This document shows positions 19,948-30,100 of a DNA stretch of 64,000 bases, one piece after another. The translations under genes and the position numbers were made by a program. Positions within the stretch are counted from its first letter, which is position 1, and the number at the start of each line of letters is the position of its first letter. Under the pieces are notes generated by a model. That model did not search any database. It saw only the letters and a list, made by a program, of their open reading frames with translations, and was not told where the DNA came from. The DNA is from Leishmania mexicana MHOM/GT/2001/U1103 (taxonomy: Eukaryota > Euglenozoa > Kinetoplastea > Trypanosomatida > Trypanosomatidae), in contig NC_018338.1 of the NCBI RefSeq assembly GCF_000234665.1, positions 174,501 through 238,500 on the forward strand. Direction: 5' to 3'.

Positions 19948-22900
19948 ATGGAGTCACGCGATGCGCATGCCAAGGTCTCAGCGGACGGCGGCGCCGGTGA
20001 AGCCGTTCCCCGCGATTGCGAAAACACGGTACCTCCTCCGGCAACACACTCTGCGCGCACCAACGAGAGGGAGAAGGAACTGCAGCTGCGCCGACTGCGG
20101 CGTGAAAATCATCTTCTGCGGCTGCAACTCCTCAAGTTGCGCGAACAGCAGCACCAGTTACTCGCGAACACGAGTGCAGCGGTCGTATGCCCTGTCTCCA
20201 ATAGTGCTTTAGCCGTATTAGACGTTGCAGAGGCAGCCCCGCAGGAGTGCGCGGTATCGTCAGACCTACTGGCACCGCAGCGGACGCCTTCCGAGACAAC
20301 AGACGACGAAGCCACAGCCCTACGCACCCGCATGCTGCAACGGATAAAGGAAAGGCGGCAGCGCACCACAGTGGCGCGATCGCTACTGGGCGACGCTGAG
20401 CAGCTGCACAGTGAGCCCCCTCAGCAGGAGCAACTTGATGCAGAGCGGAGGAACTCAAGCGGCACGGTGACACCGGTCTCGCCCGTGTCCCCACCCGTAA
20501 AAGCGGCGCCGGCGCAGTCGATGGAGACGGCAGCAGCGCCACCATCACCGCCCCCACCGCCGCCGGCGCCGGCGGCGGCAAAGCTGGACATCATCCAGGA
20601 CGACTACGATCAAATAGATCTGCAACATGCACTGCTCGCCAGCCCTTCCTCAGCGACGGCTTCGCGAGTGCCATCTGGCATGCCCGCCTTCTCCGGCGCG
20701 CACGCCGTTGACGACCTGTCGGCTGAGGCGATGTTGCAGCGCTTTCAGGACCGAAAATCGCAGCGCCGGCTGCGGCTGCAGCAGATGTTGGGTCTCAGCT
20801 ACGACGCGGCAGGCAGCGGTGCCGCTGGGCCGAGATGTGAACATTCCAACGCGGAAATGACGCCCCTCGCTGCCGTTCCGCGGGGTGCAGGTGCCGGACA
20901 GGGTGAAGAAGGGGCGAAGTCCCCTCTCAACAGCAGCGTGGCGGCGTGGGATGGCAGGGTGAGGAGGATCGACAGCGGCACGAGACGCGGCAGGGAAAAT
21001 GGCCACAAGAGCGCTGCGGCAACCGCTACACCCCCTTACAGTGGGCCTACAAAGAACCCGAATCAAATTGGCCGTGCCGTGAGCGACGCTGTGAAAAACA
21101 ACAGCTGGTACCTCTGCAAGGTGCTGGAGGCGGCGCTGCTTGACACAATTCAAGCGCGGCCGGCAAACGAGGCCGCCACACCGGAGAAGGATCTTCCTCC
21201 CGGCTCGCATTCGAGAGCGGTGTCGTTTGCGGAGATGCCATCGTCCCCCTCCTCGTCTGCCTCAGCCTCTTCTCTGTTGGGTCCTCTATCCGACAGGCGT
21301 GCTGCCGGCGGCACCTCCGGTTCCACGACGCTGACGACCGGAACCGCCTCTGTAATGCCGCAGCCCGAGTCGATGGCGGCCTCTCCAACCTCCGTAAAGG
21401 TCCCCCAGCTGCTCTACCCCAAGGGCGTGAGTGACACGGCGCTGAGGCGAGCCATTGAGGAGTCGCTGCTCCTGCCCTTTCGCTGCGTGCACGACGCCCC
21501 ACGGCGCTTGACGTCGTCGCAGGCGGCGGAGGAGAGTTTGCCGGCGTTTGAGGCAGAGAACCGTGACGCAGAGCTGCGCCGCTGCTTCACGGAGGGCACC
21601 GGCAAGGATGCGTTGCTCAGCGGCGGTGCGCGTCGCGACGAGGACCTAGGAAGCACTGCAGCCGGAAACGACGACGAAGAGGCTCCAGAGAGGGAGAGCG
21701 ACATCCTCGGCGCCAACGACGACAACCTCGACCCGTTTGCCCGTCTACTGCTCGCTCGTCTCTCCCGCGGTCTACCTTCGAAGACCGCCAAGTCAGACTG
21801 GACAGGCAGGCAACTGTCACAGTACAGCAGCGGAAAGGATGGGGCCAAGCAGTTGTCATTAGCGTCCCTCAACGCGTCTGCTGCATCCAGCCCCACAAGC
21901 TCCAAGGCCGGCGTCGCCTTCGTGGCGGCAGCCAGCGGCGAGCGCCGCGTGCACGTCCCCAAGAAGCACTTCAGTCGCCTCGACGAGGTGCAGGTTGAGA
22001 TGCACGCGCCGGTTATCTTCAACCAAATCCGCGACTTCCTGCGCATGGACGTTGAACGCTTCCGCCGATCCTTTGTGCCAGCCTCGTCGCCGTCGCAGTC
22101 CGATGCCGGCGGCGGTGAAGCAACGGACTCTCGGCGCTGGCGCGCAGCACAGGCGCAGCAGCGTCTCCGTGTCGGCGCCTTAGCTGGTGCGGACGAGACC
22201 ACTGCGTGGCGCATCAGCGTGTCGCCTGGCAAGAGCGGGACAACCTTGCTGTACTTCAGCGACTTTGTCATGAAAACGGTTCGGCCCAGAGAGATGGAGT
22301 TTCTGCTACGGAAGTTCCTGCCGGCGTATGTGCGTTATTGCGAGCGCAACCCGCATACGCTGCTGCCGCGCTTCTACGCGCTGGCGACGCTGCGGTGGTG
22401 GAAGGCGGGAGTGGTGCAGCACTTTGTCCTAATGCAGAATGTCTTCGCGACGCCGTACTACATTCACCGCATCTACGATGTGAAAGGCAGCACAGTGAAC
22501 CGGACGGCGCTCCAACCGGGCAAACCGCCGCCGCGTACGGCCTTCGGCGCCCTCCTGCTCAAGGATAACGACCTACCTCCGCAGCTCATCATCTGCGGCA
22601 CGTATCAGCGCGCCATCGTGCTTGCCCAGTTACGCTCCGACGTTGACTTCTTGCGTCAGCTCAACGTGGTGGACTACAGCTGCATGATTGGTGTCCGTAG
22701 TCGCCTCTTCTCACGCGAAGAGGGTCCCTCCAAGACGCTCCTGCTCCTGCGTCGTCAGCACCATGACGGCCACGTGAACCCCCTCGGCAGCAGCGATGTC
22801 GCGACACAAGGGCACATCGGGGAAACCTGCGGTGAGGTCATGTACGTGACTGACAAAACGGCCGCCGCAGACGGGGAGAGCATTAGTGTGGGGGCAATGG

Positions 22901-23208
22901 AACCGACGCTGCCGCCGTCCTCCGTTGATGTGCAACGAAGCGACTATGACAATGATGTCTACGTCTGCATCCACGGATGTGACGGTGGATTGTTGTCGCT
23001 GCCGATCTACACTCCTGGTGACGACACGACCGCGCGTGAGGAGGTGTATTACCTCGGCATCATCGATGTGCTGCAGACATACAACTCGGTCAAAAAGTTG
23101 GAGAGCTTTGCGAAGGGCCTCGTGAACGATCGCCGTGCCATCAGCGTGATTGCGCCAGATAAGTATGCGGAGAGGCTGTACAAGGTGCTGGAACGCATCA
23201 CAGTGTAG
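19948..23208 (+). CDS. Phosphatidylinositol phosphate kinase (PIPK family) with long N-terminal extension
   Basis: A protein of 1086 residues. The first about 670 residues are low-complexity, with an early coiled-coil-like stretch (about 30-75, Arg/Leu/Gln-rich) and Pro-rich runs. The C-terminal 400 residues form a PIPK catalytic domain, which phosphorylates the inositol ring of phosphatidylinositol phosphates at membranes. Visible motifs: ATP-binding Lys776 in FVMKTVRPREM; YDVKGSTVNR at 843-852; LLKDNDL at about 870-876; VVDYSCMIGV (the MDYSLLIG-type catalytic loop) with Asp909; GIIDVLQTYN with the DFG-like Asp1040; and the activation-loop end at 1045-1075 (KKLESFAKGL, then ISVIAPDKYAERL). 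Key residues are present, so it is likely active. An insert of about 100 residues with Gly/Asp/Ser-rich composition separates VDYS from GIID. Whether it makes PI(4,5)P2 or another product cannot be told by eye. The start is the first in-frame ATG, shortly after a candidate splice acceptor. Confidence 0.9.
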   Translation: MESRDAHAKVSADGGAGEAVPRDCENTVPPPATHSARTNEREKELQLRRLRRENHLLRLQLLKLREQQHQLLANTSAAVVCPVSNSALAVLDVAEAAPQECAVSSDLLAPQRTPSETTDDEATALRTRMLQRIKERRQRTTVARSLLGDAEQLHSEPPQQEQLDAERRNSSGTVTPVSPVSPPVKAAPAQSMETAAAPPSPPPPPPAPAAAKLDIIQDDYDQIDLQHALLASPSSATASRVPSGMPAFSGAHAVDDLSAEAMLQRFQDRKSQRRLRLQQMLGLSYDAAGSGAAGPRCEHSNAEMTPLAAVPRGAGAGQGEEGAKSPLNSSVAAWDGRVRRIDSGTRRGRENGHKSAAATATPPYSGPTKNPNQIGRAVSDAVKNNSWYLCKVLEAALLDTIQARPANEAATPEKDLPPGSHSRAVSFAEMPSSPSSSASASSLLGPLSDRRAAGGTSGSTTLTTGTASVMPQPESMAASPTSVKVPQLLYPKGVSDTALRRAIEESLLLPFRCVHDAPRRLTSSQAAEESLPAFEAENRDAELRRCFTEGTGKDALLSGGARRDEDLGSTAAGNDDEEAPERESDILGANDDNLDPFARLLLARLSRGLPSKTAKSDWTGRQLSQYSSGKDGAKQLSLASLNASAASSPTSSKAGVAFVAAASGERRVHVPKKHFSRLDEVQVEMHAPVIFNQIRDFLRMDVERFRRSFVPASSPSQSDAGGGEATDSRRWRAAQAQQRLRVGALAGADETTAWRISVSPGKSGTTLLYFSDFVMKTVRPREMEFLLRKFLPAYVRYCERNPHTLLPRFYALATLRWWKAGVVQHFVLMQNVFATPYYIHRIYDVKGSTVNRTALQPGKPPPRTAFGALLLKDNDLPPQLIICGTYQRAIVLAQLRSDVDFLRQLNVVDYSCMIGVRSRLFSREEGPSKTLLLLRRQHHDGHVNPLGSSDVATQGHIGETCGEVMYVTDKTAAADGESISVGAMEPTLPPSSVDVQRSDYDNDVYVCIHGCDGGLLSLPIYTPGDDTTAREEVYYLGIIDVLQTYNSVKKLESFAKGLVNDRRAISVIAPDKYAERLYKVLERITV

Positions 23209-24191
23209 AGCACGCTCTCCCCGCCCGCCCCCTGCTCAGCACACTTGGACGCCGCGGATGAATGCAGGATGGCGCAGGCCTTTTTTTTGCTTTTGCCTTC
23301 TCGTCGTGAATTTGTTGGTGTATCTCCCACAGCCACCATCTCTCTGTCTCTCTCTTTCCGCCCTCCTAACCATTTTCGGTGTAGGTGAGGTGCAGCACCG
23401 CCACGGCTGCCGTCGAGCGCGCAGTGTCCCTGCCTCTCTCTCCTGTGGCCCCGCCCCCTCCCATTATTTTCTCGTCGGTCTGCTGCATTTTTTTTGTTGT
23501 TGTTGCCTTCGCGTTTCTCTCTCACAGATAACCCAAGTGACCATCGCAGCACGCATGTATGCAGGCGCATGGCCGCGCGCTCCCGTTCTTCTTTCACGCT
23601 TCCACAGTCTTCCTCGCTTTTATATGCTTGCTCGACGCGGGCGCACCGCTGTGCGCCGCAACATTTGTGCCTCTTCTCGCGTTCTCGTCTGTGTCCTGCG
23701 CTTGATGTTGTTTTTTCTGTGTGAACTCCCTCGAACCTTTCTCCGTCTAGCGTATCCAGGCTTGCGGAGTCAACCGATACCCTCGCCTGCTTCACACACA
23801 CACACACACAAATCACCACAACTTGCTTGCATGTGCGGCAAGGGACCTCACGGAACAATCGCTTTGCGTGCACCCACATTCGGCGTCTCTCCTTCTGTGC
23901 TCGTCGTCGTGGTTGTGTTGGAGAGGGAGGGGGGTTCGTGCGGAAGGGCGTTCCCTGCCCTCTCCCCTCTCTTGTTGCGGGGACTTCGACTTGTCTGGTT
24001 GCACCCGCTTTCGCTTGTATCTGGCAACCACATCCCCCTTCCCCTCCTCCCCCCACCTCTTCCTTCGACTTTCTGCGCACATGTGAAGGTGGGCGCGGAC
24101 GCGTTTGCTCGAACCCCAAGGCCGTAGCTACCAGGACCGACACATCCACAGAAATACGCCAGCCCTCTGATCATTCCCCTGCCTGTCAAGC
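23209..24191. other. Intergenic region, pyrimidine-rich
   Basis: No gene is seen. It contains a short (CA)n tract near 23795-23810 and a C/T-rich tract at about 24020-24070. The following AG at 24087-24088 is a candidate spliced-leader acceptor for the WD40 gene, giving a 5'UTR of about 104 nt. Confidence 0.65.
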
Positions 24192-27100
24192 ATGCACTCA
24201 TCCCAGTCTGGAACGCTAGCAACTAGTCCGTCACCACTAAAGTCCCCCCCTCAGAACTTCACCCCTGATACACTCCCACCCGCGCCATTCTGGCTAGAGG
24301 AGGCACCCGTGTACCGCGATGACTGGGCCCGGCAACATCCCTTCATCCACCTTCTCTTCCACCGCGACATCATCACGCGTCTCGTGTGGTGTGCGGCAGC
24401 GTGTCGCTATCTGACAGGTGGCGCCGACGGGGCAGTGAAGCTGTGGCGATCGGAGCTGCAGCCCCGCGTATCCTCCTCGCACGCGGCCTCCTTGTCCTCT
24501 GCGGAACGCCCCGCGCTCATTCCGGAGGCCCATGTCGCCACTCTCGGTGGCCCCGTCACCGACTTGCGCACAAGTTGCCGGGAGGTCGGGAACTCTGAGG
24601 TGGCGGTGATCGCCTCTACCGACGGAACGCTGACGCTGTGCCGCACTGGCACAGGCGAGACCATCCGCACGTTGCGTGGGGCACGTGGGGAATCGCTGGA
24701 GCGCTGTGGCACAGTCGCGGAGACAGGAAGCGGCCCCACGCGCGCCGGGTTGGGACCGGAGGACGCCATCGAGGACAATGACAATGGCGCGCTGGCCGAG
24801 GGAAGCCGGCAGTTTACTCAACGCTCTTCCAAGGTTCTGGCGTGGTACGCGGCAGACACGTATAGCTATCGCCTTGCACCCTCCTCTGACGTGGCGGTTG
24901 TGCGCAGGCCCGTCTACACCGTGCGCGCGTACAGAAACGAGGCCCGTGAGGCCCGCGCCAGTCCTTCGAACGAATACTTCCAAGGCCTGCGCACGGTCGC
25001 GCCAACCTACGAGCACTTGGCGCCGCACGAGATGATGATCGCAGATGTGCTGATGCACTTCAGCGTCGCCCCAGCCTCGATGACCTCCACACACACGTCA
25101 GCCATGCCTCGGCAATGGTACGCGTGCGCCATCGCGCTCGCCGCAGCGCCCGCCGTGATTCACGCCAGCAACATCGGCGGGTGCGGCAGCGGTGCGTCAT
25201 CGTCGTCCCAATCAGCCCTGGATCCGCTTCTATTGCTTGGGTTTCCGCAGGGCCTCGTGCAGGTCTATGTGTTGCCACAGCGCTGGTTCGCCCTGCACCA
25301 GCACGGCGAGACGCGTCTAGACCCGCCAGCGCTGCGCGTTCCCGTCTTCTCGGCTCTCCTCCACTCAGCGGCGGTGCTCTGCATAGAGGTGATCGTGAGC
25401 CGCGACGTGGTCGTCTCTGTGAGTGAAGACGGTACGACGCAGCTGCGACGGCTTTCGTGTTTGCGTGCGCCACTGCGGCAGCTCAACGTAGTCGTCTCGC
25501 TGCCCACGCCGATGCCCCGTGTGCTCCCGTCCTCCTTGATCCCCGTCCCACCACGAGCGCCAGCGCTGCGGCAGCGCGTAGGCAGCGCCCATGGTCACTC
25601 GCGGCTTATCACATGCTGCTGTGTCGATGCTGAGCAACAGTTGCTCATCACTGGCAGTTCCGACCACACACTCTGCTGGTGGAGCCTCATGTTAGGCAGC
25701 TCATCTACTCCAATACGCATTGTGTCGTTGCGCGACACCGCGACCACCATGGTGCCGAGGGGCAGCGCTGACGGCACCTCATCACCATCCAGCCCACCAT
25801 CGATGGCGGCCAGAGGCGGCTACCCGGTGGACGTGAGCCTTTTCCGTCGAAAGCTACTCGCCGAGTGTCACAACGAGGCGTCGCCGGACGTTGTCAGCTG
25901 TGGCGACGCAGGCGGCAGCAGCTCGTTGCCACGCAGCTTCCAGGTAGGCCTATTTCTGCTCGTGCTGGACACAGAGCGAGTTGTGCGCATCTTCGATGCC
26001 CTCTCGGGCAAGCTCATCACCTACGAAATCGAATCACGGGCCGCTGCCGCTGCTGGGTCGTCTGGAACGGTCGACAGTGTGAGCGGCGTGACCAAAGATG
26101 TGCGTCTTGCCCGCTACGACTGCGTAAACGGTGCTGACCGAGTGCTGCTGGGTGGACTATGTTTAGTGCCGTGGTACCTCGCCAATGCAGCGGCGTCTGG
26201 TGTGACGCGCGGGCACACAGCGTCGATCATATTCACCGCCTGGTGCGCGTCCCTGAAGTGTGCCGTGACGGCGGATGCGCACCACGTGTTCTTGTGGCGG
26301 CTACGCGCTGGAAGGCAGAGAAACCCTACAGCAGAGGTGCTGCGCGCATGGTACATAGCGGCTGGCGTTCGATCGGTCGCCTTGTGCGACGCGGCAGCCA
26401 CTGACGAGCCCGCGCATCTGCAGCAGCCGTCCCTGTTCATTGTGCACGGGTCAGAGCCTGTCATTGGGCAGTACGACTGCCTTCTCCGCGACTCCTCACC
26501 GGTACCTGGTATGGCTGAGCTTCCCCAGCCTCGACTTCTGCGGCAACTGTCACTCCGCGCCGGCACTGATGTCGCCTGCGCCTCCGTGGACGCGCTTGCA
26601 GCGGTCACTGTAATGGCGAGGACGGCCAACGCAACGCACGCAGGCAGCGCAGCGGGGGTGGTGACGACCTACGTCCTCGCTGCGTGTCACACCACGCGTG
26701 GAACGGGTTACGAGGAGTCGCATGCCGCAAGTGAGGAAAGCCGCCTGTATACGTACCCGCTGCGACTGACGCGTGCCACGACGGGGCCGGGAAGCAACCA
26801 TACACCTTCGACTGTTGACGGAGCGACTGAGCCGATTGCACCGGTGCGTGAGCTCCACCTTTCCGACTCGCGTGCAGACGATAAAAACAGCATGGTGAGC
26901 GTGCTAGGCCTTCCGTGTGTCGATCTGCTTGTCGTTGGTGGTCGGCGTGTCTTGTACACGGCGCCCCTCTCTAGCGCTGCCATGTCTGCAGTCCCGTGCC
27001 ACTCGCTGCCCCCTGAGTGGGCTGCGGCGCAGCAGCTGAGCTGGCGAGGCTCAAACCTGTCCATGCGGGCGCCACAGCCTACGGCGGTCTTTCCCGGTCC

Positions 27101-30100
27101 TCTGATCTTACTGGATGACTCGACCACTCTTGAGATGCCAGATGAGGAGACAGAAGGCCAGGCGAACAGTAGTTCTGCGGTCGCGATGGAACTCGTGGAC
27201 TCATCGCTGACGGGCTTCTTGTCGCGCCTGATGCACATCCCCCACGACACGGCCGCCTCGGCGCAGGACAGCGCCGAGGCGGCCGTGTGTCTGGTGCTGT
27301 CCGGCAGCAACGACGGTCTCGTGCAGCTTTGGGACGTGCAACACGGCCGGGAGCTGTGGCAGTGCCGCGCGGTGCCGACGCGTGAGCCCATTACCGCACT
27401 CGCCGTGCACCAGTACGCCGCGCGGTGGTTGGTCGCCTGCGGCGACCAGAGCGGTGTAGTGACGTTGCTCGACATTACCAGCATCCTGCAGGCCGCACGC
27501 CAGGTGGTCGCTGCAGACGCGCAGGTGCTGCCGAAGCCAGCCGCGAGCACCACTAGGTGGTGCTCGCGGCACGGGCTGGTGCGTGGGGAAGGGCGCATGC
27601 TTGATCGCTGGCTGGCGCACGCGGACGCCGTCTCTGGCGCTTTCTTCACGACAGTGCCAGCTGATGTAGGGGACGCGGCTGTCACTGCTCCCCAACTTCT
27701 CACGACCGGAGAGGACTCTGTCGTTATGCTCTGGGAGCTGCCGTCGTGGACGTTGCCGTCCGTTTCCCACGTCGCACGAAATGACGAGCTCAGCGGCATT
27801 CCACTGCTCCGTCCAGGTGAAGGTGCGGACGCAAACAAACGCCGTCACTACGATGTCCCCGTGCGGGTGCAGCCGAGTATGACGAAGCTGCCGAGGGCCG
27901 CCAGGCAGGCGTACGAGCCGTGGCGGCAGCAGTACGTGCGCGAGCGTCTGCTAGGCGGCGAAGATGCGGAGCTCTCGGCCGCCTTGACGCAATTTTACAC
28001 GCACGACAAATCTTGGAGTGGCATGACAGCAAGCGAATCGAAGAACGCGGAACTCGGCGAGGACGAGAGCGAGGAGGAGGCAAGCCTCATCGATGGCGCA
28101 TGGGCAGTGCTGACTGCTGATGTCCGCGCGTTCTCAGGATTTGTGGATCCTGTGGAGCCCCAAGGCGAGGCACCAGCGGTAGCACCGCGGCCGCGCACCG
28201 TGGTGCACGCCTGGTGCATGTCCCTCTTACCGGATGCTACATCCAAAATCACAACAGCCACATTATCGAACAGCCCGCCCGCCGCGAAGCACCGACCCCA
28301 CCGCGACAAAGACAAGGACAGCACGTACTGTGAGTCTGCGACACTCCCGTTTGTCCCCTCAGAGGCAGCAAGAAGGGTAGCACCGCTCCCCTCCCCGCTC
28401 ATTCTCGCCTTCGCTGACCGCTGCTGTGCCGGCCGTGCTGTAGGCGAACACCGCTCCGTGCACCATCGGCGTTTGTCAGAGTGTGAGACGGGTGCCTCAT
28501 CCGTGCGAGAGCGTCTGCGCCAGGCGCTACGCGTCGTCGTGCGCGGCTCGGTCAGAAATTCCTCACCGCAGTGCGCGTCTGGCGCATGGACAGGGACGCG
28601 GCAGACGCAAGGCACTCCCTTAGGGCCATCGTTGCTGCCGCCCGTTGCAGACCATTTCGCGTCCACAGATGGCACGCCGTCGCCGCCACCGCGGCTGCCG
28701 GAGGAAGCATCGCCCGTCAGCGACTCGATGCCCTGCAACATCGACGTTGTGAACAGCGAGATGTCAGGGACGCCGCCGGCCAGTGCCCCCATCTCTACGG
28801 CACCCGGTGAGTCTTTCTACGGCGTCACACCGAACGGCTTGTCGCAACCCGTGGCGAAACACGGGGCTACGCCGCGGCGCCAGCTTGGCTTCACGGATGC
28901 GAGTGACAAGTCTCGATCGACGCAGCGCCCAGCGCCAACGGCAGCCTTTCAAAATCAGTCGTCTCGTGTGGTCGTCGCGCACTGTATGGGGTACCGCGTA
29001 CACGCACCACGGGTCCGGCGCGCATCTGCAGACCGATGGGCCGGTGTGACCGCAAAGAACGGTTGCCTCCTCCGCAGCAGAACACCAGGGGAAGCGCGCC
29101 ACGCGGCGATGAGTGGGTCGGCGACGGCAGCGCGTCTGTTACATGACTACTTCGTAGACACCGACGCCGATCTGGGCACCGAAGCCAACGCGCCTCACAG
29201 GAGTCTCGCTGGCGGTGGCGTCTCAGCGACGATCATGCAGCAAGTCAACCACCACCGGCGTCGTGAGGAGGCGCTGCGGCGTCTGATTACTCTCGAGCAG
29301 GCGGATCTCGGCACCCCAGGGAATAAGACAGCGGAGATGAAGCGCAAACTCTTTGGTGATGCCGTGAACCCTCCAGCGTTGCGAAGCGGCACGGTTGCGT
29401 TGGGTCTCCCGCAGTGCAGCGTGCGACAGGTGTCAGCGGCGACGAGTCAGTGCGAAAGATCGATGGCGAAGCAGCCAAAGACACGCATCGGTGGCTCCTC
29501 GCAGAAAAGTCCGTCGCCACAAGCAGTTATGGTGAATCCGCCGACGGCTGCGCAGGTCTTGGTGTCCGACGCCTACCTCACACCAGTGTTAAGACGTGTC
29601 GGCGTCTCCAGCGCTGTCTTGCCGGACCACGCGGCGGCTGCTCAGAAAGTCAGCACTAGCGTCACGGCTGCATCGCTTGGGTCGACGCTCGTACCCGACT
29701 CGGCGAACTCGGCGTGGTATGTGGAGCGGCAGCGGCGCCGCGACGCTGCCCGCGAGAAGGCGCGTCTGTGGAACTCGCAGAGGGTGATGAAGACGCTGCT
29801 GGAGTGGACAACGCAGCCGGTGGAATCCTGCAGCGGCGTCGCAGAGCCGGTACGCGCGACGGAGGGATGTGTTGAGGATGGTCACACGATCGCCCTCGGC
29901 ACCAAAGCCTCGCAGCCGGCTCTCCACCTCCCGTCAATCCTGTCCCTACGCCGTTCGACTGACAGCGCACTCCTCCCCGTCGTAAAAGAGGCGATCGAGC
30001 CGCCCAACGCGGCCGCGGCGACGCTCACGACTCTCCTTTGGGTGTCGCCGACAACCGCCATCGACGTCGCGGTGCGTCAAGGGCTACCCTCACGCAAAAC

